NCBI GenBank assembly: GCA_023484365.1
Contig: JAMDBA010000076.1
Span: 1-23,896 of the forward strand
Length of the DNA stretch: 23,896 bases
Source of the DNA: Patescibacteria group bacterium
GTDB lineage: Bacteria > Patescibacteria > Paceibacteria > UBA6257 > 2-01-FULL-56-20
Direction: 5' to 3'
In this document: piece by piece, positions 15,719 to 22,872 of the stretch
Layout of the letters: every line of letters begins with the position of its first letter
Numbering within the stretch: position 1 is the first letter of the stretch
Notes under the pieces: model-generated
Databases searched by the model: none
What the model was told of the DNA's origin: nothing
Seen by the model: the letters and a program-made list of their open reading frames with translations, nothing else
Position numbers and translations under genes: made by a program

Positions 15719-15727
15719 TGTTATAAT
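15719..15727 (+). promoter_or_regulatory. Extended -10 of the P-type ATPase gene
   Basis: TGTTATAAT, an extended -10, ends 8 bases before the GTG start at 15736. A second TATAAT overlaps downstream (15729-15734) but is too close to the start codon. The expected transcript is leaderless. Confidence 0.5.
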
Positions 15728-15735
15728 ATATAATA

Positions 15736-18174
15736 GTGATTAAAGATTTTGAAGAACAAAAAATAAGCGACCGGATTATCGGCTTATCCGACATTGAGGT
15801 TGAAGAAAGGCTGGAAAAATTCGGCCCGAACGTAATCAATCCGCCGGTTGAAATAAGCTTCCTGAAGATTTTTAAAGAGGAGCTGACCGAGCCTATGATT
15901 TTGCTGCTTCTGATAATAGGCATAATCTACAGCGTCTGGGGAAATCTGGCGGACGCCGTAACTATTTTTATAGTTATCGTTGCTCTGGTGATGGCCGAAG
16001 TTTTCACGGAATATCAGGCAAAAAAAGCAATAACATCTCTTTCTAAAATTTCCGCCTCAAAAACCAAAGTTTGGAGGAATAACGAAATTACCGAAGTAAA
16101 GCCTGAAGAATTAGTCCCTGGAGACATTTTAATACTGTTACCCGGAACATACGTTGCCGCTGATAGCAAGATAATTTCAGCCATAAGTTTTGATACCGAC
16201 GAATCACAGCTGACCGGCGAATCTTTTCCGCAGGAAAGGACGGCTGGCGAAGATATCTATGCCGGAACACTGATTTTAAGCGGCGAAGGTAAAGCCCGGG
16301 TTTTTGCGACCGGCAGAAACACCAAAATCGGAAAACTATCCCTGCTTGCCAGCCATATTAAAGAGCCGAGAACTCCGCTTCAACTAGCAATGAAATCATT
16401 AGCAAAAAAGCTTGTCTGGCTATCGCTATTTTTCAGTATTTTTATACCCGTTCTGGGACTGATAAGAGGGCAAAACTTAAGGGTAATGATTCTAACGGGT
16501 TTAGCGCTGGCTTTTGCCGTCATCCCGGAAGAACTACCTATTATCGTTACAATGATCCTTGGCTTCGGCGCCTACAAATTATCTCAGAAGAATTTTATCA
16601 TCAAGAGGATTAAGGCTGCCGAAACTCTTGGGAATGCCACGGTCATTATGGCCGATAAAACAGGAACCATCACAAACAATAAAATGCGGGTTGTATATTT
16701 ATATCCCCCCAACAAAAAATCAACAATTCTTGAGTCCGCAATTAATAACCTGACCGATATTTCTATATCACCCACCGACAAAGCGATTTTAAGCAAAGCC
16801 GCAGATCTTAATTTGGATAAAAATCTCTATGGCAAAATTATCAGAGAGAGGACTTTTGGCGACAGCCGAAAAACACACTCTTCAATCTTAAAATTAGATG
16901 ATCACTACGAATTAATATCCAGCGGCGCGCCGGAAGAAATTTTGTTAATGATAGGAACTAAAAATAAAATTATTGAAAAAGAAATTGAAAAGGAAGCCGA
17001 AAAAGGCAGAAGAATAATAGCGGTTGCCAGCAAAAAGATACTCCCCTCTCATAAAAATTATCCTTTTGAAAAACTTGAGAAAGATTTGAAATTCATAGGT
17101 TTAATATCCATTGAAGATTCTCCCCGTCCCGAAGTAAAACCGATGATCCAGCTAGCTTCGCAGGCAGGAGTAAGAAATATTATGGTTACCGGCGACCATC
17201 CCAAAACCGCGTCTTTCGTCGCCGAGGAAGTCGGCATACCGTCTAAAAAAGTTTTAACCGGCGCAGAAATAGACCGGCTTTCCGACGCCAATCTAGCAGA
17301 AGCGATTAAAGAAACATCTGTTTTTGCCCGCGTCAGCCCGGAAGAAAAATATCGGTTGGTAAAAGCTTTCCAAAATAACGGTGAAGTGGTTGCCGTGACC
17401 GGCGACGGCGTTAATGACGCTTTGGCTCTTAAAGCCGCAAACATAGGAATAGCGATGGGAATAAAAGGAACCGACGCCGCAAAAGAAGCCGCTGATGTTG
17501 TTTTAGGTGATGATAATTTCGCAACTATAGGTCAGGGAATATTTGAAGGAAGAAAATTTTTTGAGAATCTTAAAAAAGGAACTAAATACTACCTTTCCGT
17601 GAAAATAGCGCTAATAATGATATTTTTGGTGGCGGTTATTGCCAATGTCCCGTTTCCGCTTGAACCTATCCAAATAATAGTTTTGGAGCTTTTTATGGAT
17701 TTAGTCGCTTCGGCCGGCTTCGTTTATGAGCCGCCAGAAAATGAAATTTACAGCCCGTCTTTCCTTTCTCGTTATAATAAGTTTTTTGATTCATTTATTC
17801 TGAAAAGCATCGCTTTCTCGGCATTAAGCCTTTTCGCTTCGGTAACCTTTGTTTACTTATCAGCCTTATTTGCCGGGCGGACGCCACAGACCGCCAATGC
17901 TTATGCCTTCGCCGCGTGGATGATAGGCACCATACTTTTGGCGTTTGTTTCCAGAAGCGACTATGAATCGGTGTTTAAAATAGGAGTTTTCAAAAACAAG
18001 ATAATCAACATCTGGGCTGTCGGCGCTTTAATTTTCTTTTTGGTTGTTATCAGCTCACCGGTCATTAGTTCTTTCTTAAAATTAGTTCCTCTGAGCTTCT
18101 ATCAGTTGCTGTTCGTGTTCGCCATCTCTTTCGTGGCAATATTTTGGCAGGAACTTTTAAAAAAGACTGCTTGA
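15736..18174 (+). CDS. P-type cation-transporting ATPase (P2-like)
   Basis: This ion pump forms a phospho-aspartate intermediate. The 812 residues include the actuator motif TGES (160-163), PEELP in membrane helix 4 (264-268), the phosphorylation motif DKTGTIT with Asp307, ISSGAPE in the nucleotide domain, MVTGDHPKTA and VTGDGVNDALALKAANIGIA. About ten membrane helices are expected. The nucleotide domain is small, so the protein is shorter than the usual 880-900 residues. Aligned by eye to SERCA, the Ca2+ ligands Asn768, Glu771, Asn796 and Thr799 correspond to Lys623, Leu626, Glu651 and Met654, and only Asp800 (Asp655) is kept. The ion is therefore uncertain, despite the usual calcium-ATPase annotation of such proteins. 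The GTG start is supported by the promoter 8 bases upstream. Confidence 0.93.
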   Translation: MIKDFEEQKISDRIIGLSDIEVEERLEKFGPNVINPPVEISFLKIFKEELTEPMILLLLIIGIIYSVWGNLADAVTIFIVIVALVMAEVFTEYQAKKAITSLSKISASKTKVWRNNEITEVKPEELVPGDILILLPGTYVAADSKIISAISFDTDESQLTGESFPQERTAGEDIYAGTLILSGEGKARVFATGRNTKIGKLSLLASHIKEPRTPLQLAMKSLAKKLVWLSLFFSIFIPVLGLIRGQNLRVMILTGLALAFAVIPEELPIIVTMILGFGAYKLSQKNFIIKRIKAAETLGNATVIMADKTGTITNNKMRVVYLYPPNKKSTILESAINNLTDISISPTDKAILSKAADLNLDKNLYGKIIRERTFGDSRKTHSSILKLDDHYELISSGAPEEILLMIGTKNKIIEKEIEKEAEKGRRIIAVASKKILPSHKNYPFEKLEKDLKFIGLISIEDSPRPEVKPMIQLASQAGVRNIMVTGDHPKTASFVAEEVGIPSKKVLTGAEIDRLSDANLAEAIKETSVFARVSPEEKYRLVKAFQNNGEVVAVTGDGVNDALALKAANIGIAMGIKGTDAAKEAADVVLGDDNFATIGQGIFEGRKFFENLKKGTKYYLSVKIALIMIFLVAVIANVPFPLEPIQIIVLELFMDLVASAGFVYEPPENEIYSPSFLSRYNKFFDSFILKSIAFSALSLFASVTFVYLSALFAGRTPQTANAYAFAAWMIGTILLAFVSRSDYESVFKIGVFKNKIINIWAVGALIFFLVVISSPVISSFLKLVPLSFYQLLFVFAISFVAIFWQELLKKTA

Positions 18175-18204
18175 TAAGTTTTAATTATTTTCATCACATA
18201 AACA

Positions 18205-18230
18205 AAAAGACTCTCTTACGAGAGCCTTTT
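18205..18230. terminator. Bidirectional terminator between P-ATPase and pnp
   Basis: The stem CTCTC-TTAC-GAGAG is extended past one mismatch by AAAAG/CTTTT, giving T runs on both strands. It separates two convergent genes. Confidence 0.75.
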
Positions 18231-18250
18231 AATCGCCCGGCATTAAGCTA

Positions 18251-20362
18251 TTAAACCTGCTTTAGAGAAAGACCTATTCTGTCCGGTTCAACCCTTATTA
18301 CTTTTGCCCTGACAAAATCCCCGACCTTAACAACGTCTTCAACTTTTTTGACAAATCCCTCCTTAAGCTCGGAAACATGAATCATCCCGTCTCTGCCTCC
18401 GCCCAAATCAACTATAGCGCCAAATTCCAGTATTTTTATGATTGTTCCCTCCACCATTTCGCCCACCTTAAAATCTCTGACCGCCTGCTTTATTTCGTTT
18501 GCGGCCGCTTCGGCTTTTTCTTTTTTGTCAGCCGAAACAAAAACGCTGCCGTCGTCTTCAATATTTATTCCCAAAACACCGGTCCTCTCAATCAAAGAAT
18601 TAATGTTCTTTCCGCCGGGACCGATTACTTCGCCAATTCTTTCCGGATTAATCTTAAAACTTATTATTGAAGGAGCGAAAGAAGAAAGCTGCGGCCGGGG
18701 AGAAGCGATAATAGTCTTCATAAATCCTAAAATCTCCAAGCGGGCTTTTTTAGCCTGCGCTAAAGTTTTCTCAATAATCTCAAAGCTCAAACCCATAAAT
18801 TTAACATCTAACTGGACGGCATTTACCCCGTCTTCGGTTCCCGCCACCTTGAAATCCATATCGCCATGATGGTCTTCCGGCCCCTGAATATCGGTTAAAA
18901 TTTTATAGTTCTTACCCTCATCATCAATCATTAATCCCATCGCAATACCCCCGACCGGTTTTTTAATCGGCACGCCCGCGTCCATCAGCGAAAGCGAGCC
19001 GGAACAAACCGTCGCCATTGAAGACGAGCCGTTGGAGCCGAGTATTTCTGAAACTAAGCGGATAACATAAGGGAATTCTTCAACGGACGGTATCATCGGC
19101 GTCAAAGCTTTTTCCGCCAGCGCGCCATGCCCTAATTCGCGCCGTCCCGGGCCCCGGAATGAACCGATTTCACCCACAGAATAAGGCGGAAAATCGTAAT
19201 GAAGCAAAAACCTCTTTTTGCCATCAGTCCTCATTGTATTTATTAATTGCTCGGAACCTGGCGCCGCTAACGTAGTAATCGCCAACGCCTGGGTTTCACC
19301 GCGGTTAAACAACGCCGAGCCGTGAACCCTAGTTAAAACCCCCACTTCTGCCGAAAGATCACGGACCTGGTCCATTTTCCGGCCGTCGGGACGCATCTCC
19401 TTTTCAATGGCATTTTTATGGACGAGCTGGTTAATAAATTCATCAAACAAACTGACAATAATATCCTTGTTTAAATACTTTTCTTTTTCGCCGGCAAACA
19501 ATGTGTTTTTCAAATGCTCTAAAAGTTCGTTTTGAAGAGCATCTAACTTGCCGTAATGGTCAGCTTTGTTTTTCTGATAAACCGCCCCTTCAAGTTTGGG
19601 CGCTAAAAATTCTTCAACCGCTTTTTTAATCTCGGCATCCGCTTCGGCTAATTTAACTTCAGATTTTTCCTTTCCTATTTCGGAAACGATTTTATTTTGC
19701 AGATCAACCAAAGCGTCAATTTCTTTTTGCGCGATTTTAAACGCCTCCATAATTTCTTTTTCCTGCGCCTCGTTTCCCTTAAGCTCAATCATACTTATTT
19801 TTTCCTTCGGGCCAGCGGCAAAAGTTTCAAAAACCACTCCTTCGCCTTTAAGCTCTTCTTCTGAAGGATTAACTACGTAATTGTCTTTTATTTTGGCGAC
19901 TTTGATACCGGCGGCCGGTCCATGCCAAGGTATATCCGAAACAGCCAAAGCGGTTGAAGCCCCTAAAAGACTCAAGAAATCCGGATCATTTTTTTCATCG
20001 TAAGCTAAAACCGTTGTTACCACCTGAATATCCCGCCTTATTCTTTGATCAAAAAGCGGCCGGATAGTCCTATCTACCAGTCGGCCCGATAAGACCGCCT
20101 CGTCGGAAGCGCGGCTTTCGCGCCGTAAAAACCGGCTGCCCAAAATTTTCCCGGCGGCGTAAAATTTTTCTTCATACTCAACCCTCAACGGCAAATAATC
20201 GCCGTCCCCGTCAGACTTATCCATAACCGCCGTCGCCAAAACAGCCGTATTGCCGTATTTTGCCAGAACGCTGCCGTTGGCTTGCTGGGCTAAATAAAAA
20301 AATTCTAAAGTTAACTCTCTGCCCGCGACCATTGTTTTGTATATTTTTTTGTTTTTATCCAT
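18251..20362 (-). CDS. pnp: Polyribonucleotide nucleotidyltransferase (PNPase)
   Basis: PNPase is a phosphorolytic 3'-5' RNA exonuclease. The 703 residues contain two RNase PH domains: the first with NTAVLATAVM and ESRASDEAVLSGRLVDRTIR, the second with FNRGETQALAITTLAAPGS, GSNGSSSMATVCSGSLSLMD and the active-site stretch DMDFKVAGTEDGVNAVQLD. A KH domain follows (RIGEVIGPGGKNINSLIERT with the GxxG loop), then an S1 domain (LEFGAIVDLGGGRDGMIHVS, ending GLSLKQV). All expected domains are present and full length. It starts 12 bases after the NYN gene with an AT-only leader and no Shine-Dalgarno. The rpsO-pnp pairing is widely conserved, and here a NYN gene lies between them. Confidence 0.98.
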   Translation of the reverse strand: MDKNKKIYKTMVAGRELTLEFFYLAQQANGSVLAKYGNTAVLATAVMDKSDGDGDYLPLRVEYEEKFYAAGKILGSRFLRRESRASDEAVLSGRLVDRTIRPLFDQRIRRDIQVVTTVLAYDEKNDPDFLSLLGASTALAVSDIPWHGPAAGIKVAKIKDNYVVNPSEEELKGEGVVFETFAAGPKEKISMIELKGNEAQEKEIMEAFKIAQKEIDALVDLQNKIVSEIGKEKSEVKLAEADAEIKKAVEEFLAPKLEGAVYQKNKADHYGKLDALQNELLEHLKNTLFAGEKEKYLNKDIIVSLFDEFINQLVHKNAIEKEMRPDGRKMDQVRDLSAEVGVLTRVHGSALFNRGETQALAITTLAAPGSEQLINTMRTDGKKRFLLHYDFPPYSVGEIGSFRGPGRRELGHGALAEKALTPMIPSVEEFPYVIRLVSEILGSNGSSSMATVCSGSLSLMDAGVPIKKPVGGIAMGLMIDDEGKNYKILTDIQGPEDHHGDMDFKVAGTEDGVNAVQLDVKFMGLSFEIIEKTLAQAKKARLEILGFMKTIIASPRPQLSSFAPSIISFKINPERIGEVIGPGGKNINSLIERTGVLGINIEDDGSVFVSADKKEKAEAAANEIKQAVRDFKVGEMVEGTIIKILEFGAIVDLGGGRDGMIHVSELKEGFVKKVEDVVKVGDFVRAKVIRVEPDRIGLSLKQV

Positions 20363-20374
20363 AAATTTATTTTT

Positions 20375-20902
20375 TTATTTTATTTCTTTTTTTCTTATTA
20401 TGACTTTTGGTATCTTTTCTATATCAATAAAATTATCTGCCGCTTCCTGAAGTTTGGCCGAAGCAGTGCGCTTAAAAGCCGCCACCTCAACAAATCGTCC
20501 CACTCCCCATTTCAAATAATCAACCAGAGGAAGGAAGTCGCCATCGCCGGTAACAAGTATGACCGTATCCAGAAATCCGGCCATCCTGATGGCGTCAACG
20601 GCCATCCCGACGTCCCAATCACCCTTCTTGAATCCTCCCGCGTAAACCTGAAGATCTTTTACGCGAAGCTGTAAGCCGGCCTTTTCCAAAGCGTCAAAGA
20701 AAGACGCTTCGCCGGCAGCCGTTTCGCTTTTGACGACGTAGGCCACCGAACGGATCAAAACCCTCCCCTGAAGGAGATGGTCTATTAAGATATTGTAATT
20801 AACACGCCCTTGGTAAAGGTTTTTAGCCGAATGGTAAAGGTTTTGGACGTCAATAAAAATACCGACGCGTTGAGCCGGATGTATTTCTTTTTTGGAAATC
20901 AT
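20375..20902 (-). CDS. NYN-domain (LabA/DUF88-like) putative ribonuclease
   Basis: This 175-residue protein is one NYN (PIN-like) domain. The acidic residues expected to bind metal are present: Asp18 ([13 protein letters not shown]), Asp95 and Asp97 ([16 protein letters not shown]), Asp103, and Asp120 and Asp122 ([15 protein letters not shown]). The C-terminal [17 protein letters not shown] is also typical. NYN proteins are usually single-strand RNA nucleases or RNA-binding proteins, but activity here is inferred. The start overlaps the rpsO stop as ATGA, so the gene is coupled to rpsO and followed 12 bases later by pnp. Its position between a ribosomal gene and PNPase suggests RNA processing or decay. 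Confidence 0.92.
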   Translation of the reverse strand: MISKKEIHPAQRVGIFIDVQNLYHSAKNLYQGRVNYNILIDHLLQGRVLIRSVAYVVKSETAAGEASFFDALEKAGLQLRVKDLQVYAGGFKKGDWDVGMAVDAIRMAGFLDTVILVTGDGDFLPLVDYLKWGVGRFVEVAAFKRTASAKLQEAADNFIDIEKIPKVIIRKKEIK

Positions 20903-21165
20903 TTTTTAAGATCCAGTTTTTTAATAAGCTTTTCGTAAGCCTTAACGTCGCTGCCCTTAAGATAGCCCAAGAGCCTCCGGCGGTGACTGACCATTTTTAA
21001 AAGCCCCCGGCGAGAGTGATTGTCCTTGGGATTTTTCTTGAGATGCTTGGTAAGCTCGTCAATCTGACGGCTTAAAATAGCGACCTGGACTTCAGCCGAA
21101 CCGGTGTCCTTTTCGTGCCGGCTGTGCTCTTTAATGATATTTTGTTTTGTCCTCTTTTTTAACAT
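20899..21165 (-). CDS. rpsO: Small-subunit ribosomal protein uS15
   Basis: This 88-residue protein has the standard S15 length. It shows [60 protein letters not shown] and [19 protein letters not shown], the core that binds 16S rRNA h20-h22. The start ATG lies 15 bases from the TATACT box and 7 bases from an overlapping TATAAT, with no Shine-Dalgarno, so the leader is at most about 9 bases. That leaves no room for the structured autoregulatory leader seen in E. coli rpsO. It is the first gene of the rpsO-NYN-pnp operon. Confidence 0.97.
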   Translation of the reverse strand: MLKKRTKQNIIKEHSRHEKDTGSAEVQVAILSRQIDELTKHLKKNPKDNHSRRGLLKMVSHRRRLLGYLKGSDVKAYEKLIKKLDLKK

Positions 21166-21172
21166 TAAAATT

Positions 21173-21209
21173 ATTATAACAGTATAGCCGATAAAAACAA
21201 AACTGTCAA
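21173..21209 (-). promoter_or_regulatory. Promoter of the rpsO operon
   Basis: On the minus strand, TTGACA (21204-21209), a 17-base spacer and TATACT (21181-21186) make a near-consensus promoter. An overlapping extended -10, TGTTATAAT (21173-21181), could fire 7 bases closer to the ATG. Either gives a leader of about 0-9 bases. Confidence 0.75.
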
Positions 21210-21260
21210 AGGATTCGCCGACGCAAAACTACGAATTTATACGAATATCGCAAACAACCA

Positions 21261-21286
21261 AAAACGGGGTTGTGGCCCCGTTTTTT
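21261..21286. terminator. Intrinsic terminator upstream of rpsO
   Basis: A 9-bp stem AAAACGGGG/CCCCGTTTT (21261-21269, 21276-21284) is followed by further Ts on the plus strand, and the minus strand also reads into five Ts. No obvious gene ends here. It insulates the rpsO promoter from the accessory region. Confidence 0.8.
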
Positions 21287-21535
21287 ATTTTATTTAGCAT
21301 TTTATTTTCAAAGCCCTCCTCCTCGCCCATTAAAATTTTTCATTTTGATTTATTTTATATTAATTATTAGACCTTTTCTTTTAAAATTTTTCTTTTATGT
21401 ATTATCTTTTTTACTTTGTTATGACCTTTGATTTAAATATAAAGCTATCTGAAAAAATATCAACAGCCGCCCTGAAAGGCGAGGTTTGTGGCTACGGAAT
21501 ATCAAGACCTTGCGCGTTAAATGCTGGCGAAAAAA
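21287..21535. other. Non-coding stretch upstream of the accessory genes
   Basis: This AT-rich region has no ORF I would trust. It holds a weak possible promoter (TTGTTA at 21416 and TATAAA at 21438, spacer 16), a CGCC-CTGAAA-GGCG hairpin near 21468-21481, and a TGACCTTTGATTT string (21422-21434) also seen in part upstream of ruvB and pilB. These may be remnants of a lost gene or leader. Confidence 0.3.
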
Positions 21536-21565
21536 TTGACTAAGAACCTCATTTGGAGTTATAAA
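21536..21565 (+). promoter_or_regulatory. Promoter of the 161-residue gene
   Basis: TTGACT (21536-21541), an 18-base spacer and TATAAA (21560-21565). A leader of about 30 bases follows, with GGGAGGG at 21591-21597 as Shine-Dalgarno. Confidence 0.55.
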
Positions 21566-21600
21566 TAAAACAGAACACAAAAACTACAAAGGGAGGGAAA

Positions 21601-22086
21601 ATGGTGGAAATAAGAGCGAATGAGGCGGCGAAAGTTCCTTTATATACCGACGCCCTTAAAAAAGTCATTAAAAGAAGCAAAGAAATCGGTTTAGAAAAAG
21701 CTTTAGAAGAATGGGCGGAAGAAATCACCAAAAGAAGGATGACCTGGTTCAACGAACATAAAAACAGCCTTAACCTGAAAGGGACAGATGTTGAAAAAGC
21801 GTTCCAGCTAGTCCTTTTTGAATATATGAAACTAAAACCGGAAGAAGTGCCGATAATAGAAAAAACCGAAAAAAAGATAGTCTGGAGAAGTTATGATTTT
21901 TGCCCGTATCTTGAAGCGGTTAAAAAACTTAAAATGGACACAAGAGTTGTCTGCCGCTGCGCGACCCATTCCCCTGTCCAGGCGATGATTGAAACAATCA
22001 ACCCGAAACTCCTTTTTTCCAGAAATTATATCGCCATCAGACCGTATACGGAATACTGCGAAGAAATTATTGAACTGATTGATTAA
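21601..22086 (+). CDS. Cys-rich 161-residue protein, possible ATC-hydrolase-like
   Basis: I do not recognise this protein firmly. Residues 1-75 are helical and charged (DALKKVIKRSKEIGLEKALE, EEITKRRMTWFNEHK). The C-terminal half has four well-spaced cysteines: YDFCPYLEAVKKLKMDTRVV, then CRC, and YTEYCEEIIELID, with NPKLLFSRNYIAIRPY between. This D-x-C-P-Y-x-E-A and late Y-C-E-E arrangement resembles the L-2-amino-thiazoline-4-carboxylate hydrolase-like family, which I offer as inference only. Alternatively it is a small metal-binding protein. The start is supported by GGGAGGG three bases upstream. It has its own promoter and terminator, so it is a single-gene unit and the first of the cassette-like series. 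Unlike the next two genes it lacks the duplicated promoter. Confidence 0.75.
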   Translation: MVEIRANEAAKVPLYTDALKKVIKRSKEIGLEKALEEWAEEITKRRMTWFNEHKNSLNLKGTDVEKAFQLVLFEYMKLKPEEVPIIEKTEKKIVWRSYDFCPYLEAVKKLKMDTRVVCRCATHSPVQAMIETINPKLLFSRNYIAIRPYTEYCEEIIELID

Positions 22087-22094
22087 ACTATTTT

Positions 22095-22120
22095 AAAGAC
22101 CCGAATTACGGGTCTTTTTT
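22095..22120 (+). terminator. Terminator of the 161-residue gene
   Basis: AAAGACCCG-AATTA-CGGGTCTTT (22095-22117) is followed by more Ts. It lies 8 bases after the stop. Confidence 0.85.
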
Positions 22121-22122
22121 AA

Positions 22123-22135
22123 TTTAGCGGCTAAA
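22123..22135. repeat. Junction palindrome 1
   Basis: TTTAGCGGCTAAA is a perfect 6+1+6 inverted repeat lying between a terminator and the next promoter. It recurs identically at 23414-23426 and in altered forms at 22768 and 23754. Confidence 0.7.
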
Positions 22136-22164
22136 AAACTATTTATTCCACGTTATGAAATCAT

Positions 22165-22192
22165 TTGACAAATTTCCTTAATCTTGTATACT
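22165..22192 (+). promoter_or_regulatory. Promoter of the zinc-ribbon gene
   Basis: TTGACA (22165-22170), a 16-base spacer and TATACT (22187-22192). The leader is about 30 bases and carries AAAAGGAGAA as Shine-Dalgarno. Confidence 0.85.
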
Positions 22193-22229
22193 ACAAGCAG
22201 TTATTGAAAACATAAAAGGAGAAAATAAC

Positions 22230-22670
22230 ATGCCTGACACTTGTCTGGGTGATTTTCCTGATATTCGTTGCAGCGATTGTGGAGAAATTGGCTCTGAATT
22301 CAAACACTGGGGGCCGCTTGTCCCAGATAATAAGCACGGTAATTTTTGCGCGTTTTGCTGGGTTGAGAGAGATAAATCTTATAGGAAAGGCGAAAAGCCA
22401 AAACCATTAGGGGTTCAACCGCCGGGAATACCGCAAGAATTTTCAAATAAGAAGATAAGAGTCAAAACGCAAAGCGGAGCTGTCTACGAATTGACTCCCG
22501 CTGGTAAACCGAACGAAATATCGGTCTTGCGTGATTCAAAAAATATCGGCTTCAAAAGAGCGCGGGTTCTGTGCTTATCTGTCGGCAAGGTAATGTTTTT
22601 AAAACCCCGCGACGGAAGCGACTTAAGCCTATGGCGGACAACACCAGTAGTATCAGTAGAGCAATACTAA
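22230..22670 (+). CDS. Zinc-ribbon protein with C-terminal beta domain, function unknown
   Basis: I do not recognise a named family. Two CxxC pairs in the first 45 residues (IRCSDCGEIGSEF and GNFCAFCWVERDK) form a likely zinc ribbon. A proline-rich linker follows (GEKPKPLGVQPPGIPQEF). Residues about 75-146 look like a small beta-barrel: KIRVKTQSGAVYELTPAGK, VLCLSVGKVMFLKP and RTTPVVSVEQY. The order, a nucleic-acid-type ribbon plus an SH3-like barrel, suggests binding to RNA, DNA or protein, but this is inference. The start is fixed by the AGGAG sequence 7-8 bases upstream. It has its own promoter and terminator. The promoter and leader are almost the same as those of the next gene, although the proteins are unrelated. 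Confidence 0.82.
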   Translation: MPDTCLGDFPDIRCSDCGEIGSEFKHWGPLVPDNKHGNFCAFCWVERDKSYRKGEKPKPLGVQPPGIPQEFSNKKIRVKTQSGAVYELTPAGKPNEISVLRDSKNIGFKRARVLCLSVGKVMFLKPRDGSDLSLWRTTPVVSVEQY

Positions 22671-22691
22671 CTAATGAAACCAACCTATCAC

Positions 22692-22723
22692 AATGCCAGC
22701 TGTTTAATAGCTGGCATTTTTAT
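22692..22723 (+). terminator. Terminator of the zinc-ribbon gene
   Basis: A 10-bp stem AATGCCAGCT/AGCTGGCATT (22692-22701, 22709-22718) with a 7-base loop is followed by TTTATT. An outer CCAACC/GGTTGG pairing can extend it. Confidence 0.85.
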
Positions 22724-22730
22724 TGGTTGG

Positions 22731-22745
22731 ATAAAACTGCGGGCG
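22731..22745 (+). repeat. Direct repeat ATAAAACTGCGGGCG, copy 1
   Basis: This 15-base string lies after the zinc-ribbon terminator and recurs exactly at 23376-23390 after the next gene's terminator. It looks like half of the hairpin that is complete at the second site. Confidence 0.6.
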
Positions 22746-22767
22746 GATCCGTATAGGTCTTTTTTAA

Positions 22768-22780
22768 TTTGGCAACCAAA
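22768..22780. repeat. Junction palindrome 2
   Basis: TTTGGCAACCAAA corresponds to TTTAGCGGCTAAA of copy 1. The A-T pair at positions 4 and 10 has become G-C, so pairing of the arms is kept. Confidence 0.6.
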
Positions 22781-22809
22781 AAACTATTTATTCCACGTTA
22801 TGAAATCAT

Positions 22810-22837
22810 TTGACAAATTTCCTTAATCTTGTATACT
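22810..22837 (+). promoter_or_regulatory. Promoter of the 149-residue gene
   Basis: TTGACA (22810-22815), a 16-base spacer and TATACT (22832-22837), the same as copy 1. The leader carries AAAAGGAGAAA before the ATG. Confidence 0.85.
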
Positions 22838-22872
22838 ACAAGCAGTTATTAAAAACATAAAAGGAGAAAGAT

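Larger units (their letters stand above)
22111..22229 (+). repeat. Duplicated promoter-leader block, copy 1
   Basis: It is nearly identical to 22756-22872, from the 3' arm of the preceding terminator to the start codon. Differences are confined to a few bases in the palindrome at 22123-22135, one base in the leader and the bases just before the ATG. The two downstream genes are unrelated. Confidence 0.9.
22756..22872 (+). repeat. Duplicated promoter-leader block, copy 2
   Basis: Near-identical copy of 22111-22229. It begins with GGTCTTTTTTAATTT, which at copy 1 is the 3' arm and T run of a terminator but here has no 5' arm. Copy 1 is therefore probably the source. Confidence 0.9.

Noticed and set aside
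15651..15923. Minus-strand ORF of 90 codons at the P-ATPase start
   Set aside because: It is a shadow of the ATPase N-terminus and its promoter, with low-complexity serine and isoleucine content.
22571..22756. Plus-strand ORF of 61 codons overlapping the end of the zinc-ribbon gene
   Set aside because: It lies in another frame of a well-supported gene, runs through the terminator hairpin, and has no Shine-Dalgarno.
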